Assembly (NCBI GenBank): GCA_027451885.1
Contig: DAIDHX010000120.1
Location: 1 to 32,338 of the forward strand
Source: Planctomycetales bacterium
GTDB taxonomy: Bacteria; Planctomycetota; Planctomycetia; Isosphaerales; Isosphaeraceae
Direction: 5' to 3'
Length of the DNA: 32,338 nucleotides
The position numbers and the translations under genes are program-made. Positions within the stretch are counted from its first letter, which is position 1; each line of letters begins with the position of its first letter. The notes under the pieces are model-generated. The model was not told where the DNA came from, ran no database searches, and saw nothing but the letters and a program-made list of their open reading frames with translations. Below, piece by piece: positions 9,315-17,520 of this stretch.

Positions 9315-10895
9315 TTACTTCGCCTCTGCGCCCGCGGCGGGGCGCCAGGATCGCACGGCCGCGTTGATCGATTCGTCGAGCTTCTTCGAGAATTCCGGGT
9401 TCAGCAGCGAGCCGTGATCCCTGTCCGGCACGATCTCGATCGTGGCGTCCGAACCCAGCCGGGCGAGCGACTCCTTGAGCAGCTTCACCGCCCCCTCGAG
9501 ATAGAAGGTATCCATCGAGCCGGTGTAGACGTGCAGCTTCCCCTTGAGCCTGGGGCCGAGCGTCGCCCAGTTGCGCTCGAGCACGAGCCGGATGTCATAG
9601 GCCTCCCAGGCCTTCGCGGTCTCGGGATCGATCGCGCCTGTCCTGCGATCCCAGAGCTTGCGGGGCGCGCCTGTGCGATCGAGCGGGCTGAAGACCGCCT
9701 CGAACGAGCCGAGCTGCCCGCCCCAGCCGATCACGTCGTCCATCCGCGAAAACGGCACGTAAAAGAGCGCAGCGCGGCCGCCCATGCGGGCGATCGGGCG
9801 CATGTTGCCTTCGCGGTCGCGGAACATGTTTTCGCCCGCGGCGTAGATGTTGATCCGCTGGAAATCGCGAAAGTCGACCGGATCGGGGGCGGTGGACCAG
9901 ACGCCGCCGAAGAAGTCGGGGTGTGAAACCTGGAGCCAGAGGCTGCTCCAGCCGCCGGAGGAATGCCCCGTCAGCAGGCGGCCCGCGGGGTCGGCGGCGA
10001 TCGGGAACTTGCTCTCGAGATAGGGGATGAACTCCTCCACGAGCGCCTTGCCCCGCGGCCCGTTGGTAGCGCTATCGGCAAACACGTGGTGCCCGGTGCC
10101 GCAATCGGGGTCGAGCACGATGCGCACGAGGTCCTTGCCAAAGCTCAGCCGGGTTGACGCCACGAACGCCGGCGCCATGTGCCGATCGCCGCCGAAGCCG
10201 GGGATGATGTAAAGAACCGGGCGTTTCGGCGCGGTGGCGCCGGGGGCCACGCCCTCGGGCAGGATCACCGCGGCGCGGTGCTTGATCGGCCTGCCGAAGA
10301 ACTTCGTCAGCATCGGGCTTTCACACTCCGCGTAGCGCACGCGGTCGGTGTCGGTGCACGTATCCGGCGGCTGGACCTTGTTCAGCACCAGCCCGACCTT
10401 GCCGCCGAGCTCGGGATCGAGCTGGGCCTGGGCCGCGGGACCGTAATAATTCCCCTCGGCGTCGAGCTTGTGCGAGTCGCGGTTCACGCGAAACACCGCC
10501 TGGATCTTGTAGAGCCCGGCCGGCAGCCGAGACATTTCCGCGGGAAAGCCCACGCAGTCGTTGCCCATTTCGAGGGGCGTCGTGGTGTCCCAGTCGCGAA
10601 CGTCCCGCGCGAAGAACGGCGTGGGACGGAACCAGTTGGGACCGCTGCGCGGCTCCTGGTCGGATCCGATCGGCGCCGTCATCACGTAGAGCCTGCCGGA
10701 AAGCGGCTTCGGCGGCGCGTCGCCCTCGTAGCGGATCGTGAAGGAGAGCGGCTCGGTTGCACGCGCGGAGGGCTGGGCCCCTTTCTTCGTGGCGACGGCC
10801 TGGCCACGCGCCTGACCCAGGCCCAGGACCGCAGCCACACAAACCAGTGCAAGCGCTCGAACCGCGAGCGGATGGCAGGAAGGTCGACGCATCAT
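9315..10895 (-). CDS. Exported esterase (alpha/beta hydrolase, PF00756-like)
   Basis: This 526-aa protein has a signal peptide (MMRRPSCHPLAVRALALVCVAAVLGLGQARGQA), an N-terminal region of about 180 residues without a clear match, and an esterase-D-type alpha/beta-hydrolase domain. The nucleophile elbow is GHSSGG with S312, and the likely catalytic histidine is H494 in VPDRDHGSLL. The strand before the domain (RPVLYIIPGFGGDRHMAPAF) is characteristic of this family, which includes feruloyl and acetyl-xylan esterases and mycolyltransferases. Substrate is unknown; release of acyl groups from polysaccharides is a reasonable guess. GAGAGGA lies 9 nt before the ATG at 10895; an in-frame GTG at 10913 is less likely. 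It is the third gene of the five-gene block. Confidence 0.88.
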   Translation of the reverse strand: MMRRPSCHPLAVRALALVCVAAVLGLGQARGQAVATKKGAQPSARATEPLSFTIRYEGDAPPKPLSGRLYVMTAPIGSDQEPRSGPNWFRPTPFFARDVRDWDTTTPLEMGNDCVGFPAEMSRLPAGLYKIQAVFRVNRDSHKLDAEGNYYGPAAQAQLDPELGGKVGLVLNKVQPPDTCTDTDRVRYAECESPMLTKFFGRPIKHRAAVILPEGVAPGATAPKRPVLYIIPGFGGDRHMAPAFVASTRLSFGKDLVRIVLDPDCGTGHHVFADSATNGPRGKALVEEFIPYLESKFPIAADPAGRLLTGHSSGGWSSLWLQVSHPDFFGGVWSTAPDPVDFRDFQRINIYAAGENMFRDREGNMRPIARMGGRAALFYVPFSRMDDVIGWGGQLGSFEAVFSPLDRTGAPRKLWDRRTGAIDPETAKAWEAYDIRLVLERNWATLGPRLKGKLHVYTGSMDTFYLEGAVKLLKESLARLGSDATIEIVPDRDHGSLLNPEFSKKLDESINAAVRSWRPAAGAEAK

Positions 10896-10931
10896 CGATC
10901 GGAGTCCTCTCACGGAACAGGGCCCAGGCGG

Positions 10932-11522
10932 CTACGCGCGGGCGAGCTCAGGCACGGGGAGCGGCGGATGGCGGAAGAGAAGCGACTCAAGAGTTACAGG
11001 CTCGGCCGGCTCAAACAAGCGCGCAGCCAACCGGGGAGAACCAAGTACGCACTCCTTCTCAATAAGGTAACAACGATTGTATTCCTCCACGAGCCGGTTC
11101 ACAGGCCCGAGGTTCAGCTCATCCATGAACCGCAGCCAGCGGCGATTGAAGCGCTCGACCGAGGCCACAAGATCGTTCGCCGCCGCCTTGCGCCTGCGCA
11201 GGCTCGCCGTGGCCGCGGCCCAGGTTGGCTCAGGCGCGCCCGCCGCAAGGTAGAGCGCACCGAGAGGCGCAGTGAAAACGCCGGCCCAGCCCCCCGGTCC
11301 GCTCACCACCTGCGCCCATTGCCGCAGCCGCATGTGCACCATCTCGAGTCTCTGCGTGCGCTCGCGGCGGCAGCGATCATCGAGCCGCGCAATCGCGCTT
11401 TCAAGGTCGTGCCCTCTGCGCGCAAACGAGGGGACGTCGAACATCCCCAGCACTTCGCGCACGTGCGCGTCGGCGTCGGTCTCGGAGCTGAGCTGGGGCC
11501 CTACCTCGATTTCGTCGTCCAT
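10932..11522 (-). CDS. Hypothetical helical protein in the solute-binding/esterase block
   Basis: This 196-aa protein has no signal peptide. It is mostly helical and rich in Arg and Glu, with one moderately hydrophobic stretch (WAGVFTAPLGALYLAAGA) that could be buried or a single membrane segment. A conspicuous motif is VERFNRRWLRFMDELNLGPVNRLVEEYNRCYLIEKEC, where the phrase PVNRLVEEYNRCYLIEKEC suggests a conserved core. I do not recognise the family. The gene starts 10 nt after the stop of the solute-binding lipoprotein, with only a weak ribosome site (CCGGAG directly before the ATG), so translational coupling is likely. It ends 36 nt before the esterase start. Confidence 0.75.
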   Translation of the reverse strand: MDDEIEVGPQLSSETDADAHVREVLGMFDVPSFARRGHDLESAIARLDDRCRRERTQRLEMVHMRLRQWAQVVSGPGGWAGVFTAPLGALYLAAGAPEPTWAAATASLRRRKAAANDLVASVERFNRRWLRFMDELNLGPVNRLVEEYNRCYLIEKECVLGSPRLAARLFEPAEPVTLESLLFRHPPLPVPELARA

Positions 11523-11532
11523 CTCCGGTCGC

Positions 11533-13101
11533 TCACGCTCCCTTCGGGGGTGGACTGGGATCGGTGGCCAGCTTGCCGAGCGATCGGCGATAGTGCCAGA
11601 GCCGCCGTTTGGGCCCGAACTTCGCCGTTCGCTCAGCCCAGCGCGCCGCGGCCTGTTTCAAGGCGGATTCGGGCGATGTGCCGGCCAGGGCCGCGGCGAT
11701 CGCCTGATCCAGGTCGGCGAGATCGTCGCTGCTCCCCGGCAGCCGCGGCGAGAGCACCACCCGATCCGCCTGGAGCACGCGCCCCACCGTATCCATCCAG
11801 AGCCGAGCATCAACATCGGGCGCCTGGGTTGGGTCAGGCAAACCTTGCCCGAGCTGCACGGCCCGCACAGGCAGCATGGGTGACCCGCGCTCGGTGCGCA
11901 GGCGATTCACCGATTCCAGGCCGGCCAGATAGAGGGCAAGGTCAAGCGCAGCCTCGCGCTTCGGTCCCGCAAGGCCCGCGGCCACGCCCACAAGCCAACC
12001 GCCCCCCTTCAGCAACAAGGTCGGCGCGTTGGGCCTGGCCGGCGTCTCCCACTTCTTTTCGAGTGGTTCATAGACCTTGCTCGAGCCTGGCAAGGCGCTT
12101 ACGCCCACGGGTTTGCCGCCTGACCACTGGCCCACGCGTTCCGCGCGATCGATCAAGAGCGCCACCTGGCCGTCGCGAAACGCCTTCCGCGCGGCGGCGG
12201 CGTTGAACTTCGCCATCGAGTCCGGCCCCGCTGCGCCGAGCCTGAGCAACGCACCCATGGCCTCGACAAACGGCGGCGCGTCGATCCGCGGCGCCATGGT
12301 CTCGCCGTCGTAGAGAAACGAGAAATGGTCGGGATGCTGCCCGAGGGCCGCCGCGATCGACAAATAAACATTTGATGCTGAATTCGCGGCGCCGGGCGCG
12401 GCCGCGAAGGCGATGCCGTGATCGGGCTTGCCGTCGCCGTCCCAGTCGCGGCCGTTGAGGAATCGCGCAAGCGCGACAAGCTCATCGAGCGTGCGCGGAG
12501 GTTCAAACCGCACCTTCGCCGCCGCGGCCGCCGCCGCCAGTTGTTTCGATTCGAGCACATCTCGGCGATAGGCAAGCACGAGCGCAGACCCGCCCACCGG
12601 CAGCGCCACGCAGCCCGAGCCGTACCGGCACGCCACATCCCCAAAGGCGGGCAAGACGTCGTGCAGGTTGAATGGCTCCTCGGCCGTTGTCGATTCCCGC
12701 GCGGGGGGCTGGTCCTCCGCGCCCGGCTCAACCTGCCGGGGCCGAGGATACAGGATCTCATTCGGCAAAACCTCCAGCCGGCCGAGATCGACCAGCTCCC
12801 CCATCCGCTCGCCCGGGAAGAAAAAGACATCCGCCGCCTGGCTCACCGTCTCGAGTGTCAGAGGCGCTTCGACCAGGCTCACTTGCCCGCCGCGAGACGC
12901 CGCCCACTCACCATGGACCGACGCCGCTCCCGCCAGGATCTCAGCGCAATCAAACGCGCCCAGCCTGAGCGAAACGCCCGGGAACCTCGGACCAGCCGGT
13001 TTCTCCTCGGGCGCGGAGCTCGAACACCCCGCGATTCCCGCCAGGGCCACCGCCAGAAACCCCATCCAGCCGCGATGTCTCGCCCCTCGCACCATCGACA
13101 C
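11533..13101 (-). CDS. Extracellular solute-binding lipoprotein (family 1-like)
   Basis: This 522-aa protein has a lipoprotein signal (GWMGFLAVALAGIAGCSS) with a lipobox cysteine near residue 26. The body resembles periplasmic sugar-binding proteins of ABC importers: VALPVGGSALVLAYRRDVLE, RTLDELVALARFLNGRDWDGDG, FRDGQVALLIDRAERVG and a hinge-like GGGWLVGVAAG. The DWDGDGKPDHG insert looks like a calcium loop. No permease or ATPase gene is adjacent, so it may serve a distant importer or act as a surface binder. The GTG at 13101 is preferred over the ATG at 13095 because GGGAGG sits 9 nt before it. It is the first gene of a five-gene run on the minus strand (to 7147) and is preceded by an intrinsic terminator. 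Confidence 0.85.
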   Translation of the reverse strand: MSMVRGARHRGWMGFLAVALAGIAGCSSSAPEEKPAGPRFPGVSLRLGAFDCAEILAGAASVHGEWAASRGGQVSLVEAPLTLETVSQAADVFFFPGERMGELVDLGRLEVLPNEILYPRPRQVEPGAEDQPPARESTTAEEPFNLHDVLPAFGDVACRYGSGCVALPVGGSALVLAYRRDVLESKQLAAAAAAAKVRFEPPRTLDELVALARFLNGRDWDGDGKPDHGIAFAAAPGAANSASNVYLSIAAALGQHPDHFSFLYDGETMAPRIDAPPFVEAMGALLRLGAAGPDSMAKFNAAAARKAFRDGQVALLIDRAERVGQWSGGKPVGVSALPGSSKVYEPLEKKWETPARPNAPTLLLKGGGWLVGVAAGLAGPKREAALDLALYLAGLESVNRLRTERGSPMLPVRAVQLGQGLPDPTQAPDVDARLWMDTVGRVLQADRVVLSPRLPGSSDDLADLDQAIAAALAGTSPESALKQAAARWAERTAKFGPKRRLWHYRRSLGKLATDPSPPPKGA

Positions 13102-13235
13102 CGATTCTCGCCTCCCAACGCCTCAGGCCCAGGCTCGCACACGAGCCGAATCCCTCACAAAACCATCGTAGCGGACCGCGTTTCGAAGGGTCAAACACCC
13201 GCAAGCCAGGACCCCGCAAGCCAGGACCCACGCAC

Positions 13236-13273
13236 GCAAAAAGGCCGGGAGTCCAGCCTGGACGCCCGGCCTT
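13236..13273 (-). terminator. Strong intrinsic terminator after the 236-aa hypothetical gene
   Basis: On the minus strand a long hairpin has outer arms AAGGCCGGG/CCCGGCCTT, one internal mismatch and inner arms GTCCAG/CTGGAC, and it merges into a run of five T residues. This is a textbook Rho-independent terminator 35 nt past the stop at 13308. It insulates the five-gene block downstream. Confidence 0.8.
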
Positions 13274-13307
13274 CGGATGGTGCCGATCCGCGGGGTTCGT
13301 ATCGTGC

Positions 13308-14018
13308 CTAGCAGCCGCTCAGACGCGAGTATTCCTGGCGGTCGATGCCAAGTCGGTAGGCAAGCTCGCCAAACTGCTGGTGGTACTCGTCGTCGGTGGA
13401 GTGCAGGTGCTCCGCCTCGGAAATGAACCGGAGAGTGTCGTCGCGCTTCAGCCCGTAGCGCGTGAGGATCTCCTCAAACGGCGCCAGGTCGTGAGCGTAG
13501 ATGAACAGGAGCTTGTGCTCGTCAAACTGCACTTCCATGGGGCCGGCGGGATTGAGCGCGGCCATCCCCGTGCAGCCGTCGTGCAGCAAGAGCGGCTCGT
13601 AGTCGTAGAGGGTGCTCTTGAGAATGACTGTGTCGATTTGCTCGCGGTAAAGATCGGAGTGCGAACCAGGCTCGGAATCGTGGCTCGATTCCATCACCAC
13701 GTCCACCACCTCGCCCAGCGGGTCGAGCAAATCCATGAACACGTCAAAAAGAATTTCAGCCGACACAGACGCAGCCAGCACCGGCATCTTGTTGCCGCTC
13801 TCCGGATCGCGGTACGTGTCACGGCGGTAACCCCCGCGCGGAACCACGTCCAGCCCAATCGAGGGCCGAACCGCGTCCGTCAGCAAAAAGTCGCCGTATC
13901 GTCCCACCTGCAGGTGCGCGTCGAGCTGATCCTGGCTCAAATCATCGAAGCTCGTTCGAGCAGTTCGAGATGGATTATTACGCAACACGCGCTCGAGAAA
14001 GCGCTGAAGGAAACTCAT
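13308..14018 (-). CDS. Hypothetical acidic protein of unknown function
   Basis: This 236-aa acidic cytoplasmic protein has no signal peptide or membrane segment. Segments that look structured are VGRYGDFLLTDAVRPSIGLDVVPRGG, ILFDVFMDLLDPLGEVVDVVMESSHDS and LLFIYAHDLAPFEEILTRYGLKRDD. I recognise no catalytic motif or named domain. The start is secure because AGGAGGGGG lies about 7 nt before the ATG at 14018. The gene is monocistronic: a long upstream intergenic region faces it and a strong terminator follows it. That isolation suggests independently regulated expression. Confidence 0.82.
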   Translation of the reverse strand: MSFLQRFLERVLRNNPSRTARTSFDDLSQDQLDAHLQVGRYGDFLLTDAVRPSIGLDVVPRGGYRRDTYRDPESGNKMPVLAASVSAEILFDVFMDLLDPLGEVVDVVMESSHDSEPGSHSDLYREQIDTVILKSTLYDYEPLLLHDGCTGMAALNPAGPMEVQFDEHKLLFIYAHDLAPFEEILTRYGLKRDDTLRFISEAEHLHSTDDEYHQQFGELAYRLGIDRQEYSRLSGC

Positions 14019-14724
14019 CGAAAGGCCCCCTCCTAAACTCCGACGGACACCCCGGTTCGATCAAGACCCCAACCTCGGTCACTGCGTCAAACGGTCTTGG
14101 GTGTCTCTCCCAAGCTGTGCCATCCCAGGCATCCGCTTGACACCGCGCCCAAGGGAGCTTTAAACCACCCCGGGGACGGGCGCCTTTCCATTGGCATCGC
14201 CGACTCGCGACCCTTTCATATATAACACGCAAGGTACCAGAACCGACGCGAACTCGCGGTTTTCGGCAGCCCTCTCTTTTCACTGTCGCTTGCCCAAGCC
14301 CGAAAACCCTCAGATCCCAATCCCTCCTACTGATCTCCACACGTCTCGCAAGCGTGCTAAACAGCAAATGCAGTGCCAGACGCGAAAGCCCAGGGAAGAA
14401 TTGCTCATTCGACCTGATTTCGTCGAAACTTGAGTCAAGTTTTGGAAAATATGGACTCTTGAATGGGGAAGTCAACCGTACAATCGCGAGCCACTCATTT
14501 TGTAAGCCCTGATCTTCGAAGTGCACAACCCCTCGCAAGAAAAAAATCGAGGGGCTTGATTCGGGAAAGCAACAACCCTCTTCTCATGATGCCTGAAGCC
14601 GATTCCGTGGCCTACGCTCCGGGTCCCGCGGGTGGATATACTCGCTTATCCGCGAAAGACTTACTGCTTGCAGGCGAGTATGTATCATTGAATCCAGAAC
14701 GTCGTGAGCTGGGGGGAGAATCGG
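14019..14724. other. Structured intergenic region between divergent genes (no gene supported)
   Basis: About 700 bp separate the 236-aa hypothetical (minus) from the M20 peptidase (plus), and the stretch is less GC-rich than its surroundings. It holds several hairpins: CTTGGG/CCCAAG with a 7-nt loop (14096-14114), CCCCTCG/CGAGGGG around an A-rich loop (14529-14554), a CTTGAGTCAAG palindrome near 14429-14439, and an 8-bp inverted repeat at 14638-14681. Short open frames exist (for example 14191-14433, plus) but have neither convincing ribosome sites nor protein-like composition. It probably carries the promoters and leaders of both flanking genes. A small RNA cannot be excluded. Confidence 0.5.
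14638..14688 (+). promoter_or_regulatory. Candidate promoter with overlapping inverted repeat upstream of the M20-serS genes
   Basis: ATACTCGC (14638-14645) and GCGAGTAT (14674-14681) form a perfect 8-bp inverted repeat. The second arm ends just before a TATCAT -10-like box (14683-14688). A weak -35-like CTTACT (14660-14665) lies 17 nt upstream of that box. The arrangement would suit an operator, or a leader hairpin if transcription starts further upstream. Confidence 0.35.
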
Positions 14725-16092
14725 ATGATCTGGAACGAGGTTGACCGCTATCTGGAGGCGAATCGCGCGCGATTCGAGGAGGAGCTCAAGGCTCTGATCC
14801 GGATCCCGAGCGTGAGCGCCCAGCCTGACCACGACGCCGATACCCGGAAGGCGGCGGAGGCCGTTCGGGACAATCTGATCGCCTCGGGTCTCAAGGCGGA
14901 GCTGATTGAGACGGCGCGGCATCCGCTGGTTTATGCCGAATGGTTGGGCATGCCTGGCAAGCCCACGATCCTCGTGTACGGGCATTACGACGTCCAGCCG
15001 CCGGAGCCGCTCGAGCCCTGGCTTTCGCCCCCCTTCGAGCCGACCATTCGCAACGGCAACCTGTATGCCCGGGGCGCGACCGACGACAAGGGCCAGATGT
15101 TTACCCACCTGAAGGCGGCCGAGGCCTGGATGAAGGTCGCGGCGGGCTTCCCGGTCAACGTCAAGTTCCTGATCGAGGGCGAGGAGGAAGTCGGCGGCCA
15201 CAGCCTCGAAAAATTCGTGGCCGAATCCGCGGCGAAACTCGCCTGCGACTACGCCGTCATTTCCGATACCAGCCAGTTCGCCCCCGGCATTCCCGCCGTG
15301 ACCTACGGGCTCAAGGGCCTTGCCTACTTTGAGCTCGCCGTCACGGGCGCTGATCGCGACCTGCATTCTGGAACCTACGGCGGCGCGGTGGCCAATCCCT
15401 TGAACGCACTCGCCGAGATCCTCGCAAGCCTGAAGGGACCCGACGGGCGCATCCAGGTCGCCGGCTTCTACGACCAGGTCCTCCCGCTCGAGGATTGGGA
15501 ACGGGCTGAGTTCGCCAAGTTGCCGTTCTCCGAGGCAGACTTTCAGGCGGATCTGAAGGTGCCCGCGCTCTTTGGCGAGGCCGATTACACCACGCTCGAG
15601 CGGAAATGGGCGCGGCCCACGTGCGACGTTCACGGACTTTGGGGCGGTTATTCTGGTCCTGGTCCAAAAACGGTCCTCCCGTGCAAGGCGGGCGCGAAGT
15701 TTAGCTTCCGGCTCGTGCCGAACCAGGACCCGGCCACGATTGAGCGGCTCGTCCGCGAGCACATCACACGCGTCACGCCCCCGGGGGTGCGTGTGGACCT
15801 GATCACGCACCATGGCGCTCCGGCGGTGCTCGTGGACGTGAACACCCCCGGCGTGCAAGCCGCGGCGCGGGCCGTGGAGGTCGGCTTCGGCGCGCGGCCG
15901 GTCTTCATGCGCGAAGGGGGCTCGATCCCCGTCGTCGGGCTCATCAAGGAGAAGCTCGGCGTCGATGCGCTCCTTCTCGGCTGGGGCCAGACCGATGACA
16001 ATCTCCACGGACCCAACGAAAAATTCTCTCTCGCGGACTTCCACCGCGGCATCAAGGCCGCTGCCCGGCTGCTCTACGAGCTTGCCATCTAG
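14725..16092 (+). CDS. M20 family dipeptidase/metallopeptidase
   Basis: This 455-aa cytoplasmic protein has the full M20 di-zinc site. VYGHYDVQPPEP gives H87 and D89, ARGATDDKGQ gives the bridging D120, EGEEEVGG gives catalytic E154 and ligand E155, ISDT gives D181, and the final histidine lies in LHGPNEKF. An insert with the dimerisation lid follows the first half (LHSGTYGGAVANPLNALAEILASL), as in carnosinase- and PepV-like dipeptidases. It likely cleaves short peptides or acyl-amino acids in the cytoplasm. The start at 14725 has GGGGGAG 7 nt upstream; a start at 14704 would place the RBS inside the gene. It is followed after 21 nt by serS and is probably cotranscribed with it. Confidence 0.93.
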   Translation: MIWNEVDRYLEANRARFEEELKALIRIPSVSAQPDHDADTRKAAEAVRDNLIASGLKAELIETARHPLVYAEWLGMPGKPTILVYGHYDVQPPEPLEPWLSPPFEPTIRNGNLYARGATDDKGQMFTHLKAAEAWMKVAAGFPVNVKFLIEGEEEVGGHSLEKFVAESAAKLACDYAVISDTSQFAPGIPAVTYGLKGLAYFELAVTGADRDLHSGTYGGAVANPLNALAEILASLKGPDGRIQVAGFYDQVLPLEDWERAEFAKLPFSEADFQADLKVPALFGEADYTTLERKWARPTCDVHGLWGGYSGPGPKTVLPCKAGAKFSFRLVPNQDPATIERLVREHITRVTPPGVRVDLITHHGAPAVLVDVNTPGVQAAARAVEVGFGARPVFMREGGSIPVVGLIKEKLGVDALLLGWGQTDDNLHGPNEKFSLADFHRGIKAAARLLYELAI

Positions 16093-16113
16093 CCCCCTCT
16101 CAAGGACGAAGCC

Positions 16114-17406
16114 ATGCTCGATCTGAAATATGTGGTCGCCAACGCCGAATCGGTCCGGCAAAACTGCAAGAACCGCAACGTACCTCAGGACGTGATCGAC
16201 GATCTGGACCGCGCGCTTGCCCTTGATCTCGAGCGCAAGACGCTGGTCAAGCAGGTGGAAGAGATGCGGCGGCGGCAGAACGAGGTCGCGCAGGCGACCG
16301 GCAAGGAGCGCGACGCCGAGCGCAGAGCCGCGCTCGTCGAGGAAGGCAAATCGCTCAAGACAGCCGCCGCCCACGAGGAAGAAAAACTCCGGCTTCTCGA
16401 TGGCGAGATCGCCCAGCGCCTCAAGCGCATCCCCAATCTCACGCATCCCGACGCGCCCATCGGCCAGACCGAGGGCGATAGCAAGGAGCTGCGCAAGGTT
16501 GGCACGCCCCGCTCCTTTGATTTCCCCGTGCGCGACCACGTCGAGATCGGCAAGGCGCTCGACCTGATCGACTTCGAAACCGGCGGCAAGGTCTCGGGCG
16601 CGGGGTTCTACTTCCTCAAGAACGACGCCGTTCTGCTCGACCTGGCGCTCCAGCAGTTCGCGGTCCGCAAGCTCATCGAGCGCGGCTTCACGCCCGTGAT
16701 CACGCCAGATCTCGCCCGCAACAGCATTCTCGAGGGCATCGGCTTCACCCCCCGCGGCGCCGAGACGCAGGTCTACTCGATCGAGGAGGCAGACCTCAGC
16801 CTCGTCGGCACGGCCGAAATCACCCTCGGCGGCATGCTTGCCGACACCGTGATCGATGAAGCCCAGCTCCCCATCCGCTTCGTTGGCGTTTCGCACTGCT
16901 TCCGCACCGAGGCAGGCGCCGCCGGACGCGCCAGCCGCGGCCTCTACCGCGTGCACCAGTTCACCAAGGTCGAGATGTTCGCGTTCACCACTCCCGAAAG
17001 CTCGGGAGCAATGCACTCGACCATGCTCGAAATCGAGGAAGATCTCTTCCAGGCGCTCGGAATTCCCTATCGCGTGCTCGACATCTGCTCGGGAGACCTG
17101 GGCGGGCCGGCGTATCGCAAGTTCGATCTCGAGGCCTGGATGCCAGGGCGCGGAGAGACCGGCGAATATGGCGAGGTCACAAGCACCTCCGACTGCACCG
17201 ATTATCAGTCGCGCAGGCTCAATATCCGCTATCGCCCCACAGGTCAAAAGGGCACCCGGTTCGTGCACACCTTGAATGGCACGGCCGTCGCGCTTTCGCG
17301 GGCAATCATCGCGATCCTGGAAAACTATCAACGCGGCGACGGCCTCATCGACACCCCGGACGTCCTCAAACCCTTGATCGGCAAGGACGTGCTCGGGGCA
17401 AAGTGA
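16114..17406 (+). CDS. serS: Seryl-tRNA synthetase
   Basis: At 430 aa this has the normal length for bacterial SerRS, which charges tRNA(Ser). Residues 1-110 form the N-terminal antiparallel coiled-coil arm (DRALALDLERKTLVKQVEEMRRRQNEVAQ ... EEKLRLLDGEIAQRLKRIPNL) that reads the long variable arm of the tRNA. The class II core follows with the serine pocket GTAEITLGGM, motif 2 (SHCFRTEAGAAGRASRGLYRVHQF) and motif 3 (LNGTAVALSRAIIAILENYQ). The canonical motif 3 beginning NGSG/NGTA is met. An AAGGA site lies 7 nt before the ATG. It is the only core housekeeping gene here and appears intact. Confidence 0.98.
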   Translation: MLDLKYVVANAESVRQNCKNRNVPQDVIDDLDRALALDLERKTLVKQVEEMRRRQNEVAQATGKERDAERRAALVEEGKSLKTAAAHEEEKLRLLDGEIAQRLKRIPNLTHPDAPIGQTEGDSKELRKVGTPRSFDFPVRDHVEIGKALDLIDFETGGKVSGAGFYFLKNDAVLLDLALQQFAVRKLIERGFTPVITPDLARNSILEGIGFTPRGAETQVYSIEEADLSLVGTAEITLGGMLADTVIDEAQLPIRFVGVSHCFRTEAGAAGRASRGLYRVHQFTKVEMFAFTTPESSGAMHSTMLEIEEDLFQALGIPYRVLDICSGDLGGPAYRKFDLEAWMPGRGETGEYGEVTSTSDCTDYQSRRLNIRYRPTGQKGTRFVHTLNGTAVALSRAIIAILENYQRGDGLIDTPDVLKPLIGKDVLGAK

Positions 17407-17520
17407 ACAAAGCGCGTCTGCGAGCCGTAGCGTTCCCAGGCGAGGGGCGATGCGGCTTCGCGCCTGACGATTTCCTGTCTCAGGGTGGTTTAACCTTTCC
17501 TCGGGGAAAAGAGCGTCGGC

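Noticed and set aside
10179-12206. A 675-codon plus-strand frame over the esterase, hypothetical and solute-binding genes
   Set aside because: It is Arg/Pro/Gly-rich with no domain, and it lies over three minus-strand genes with signal peptides, motifs or ribosome sites.
14191-14433. An 80-codon plus-strand frame in the long intergenic region
   Set aside because: It has no ribosome site, no recognisable motif, and a composition like the surrounding non-coding DNA.
17407-17520. Possible M-box magnesium riboswitch before mgtE
   Set aside because: The gap is only 114 nt and lacks the conserved multi-helix layout, so there is no support.
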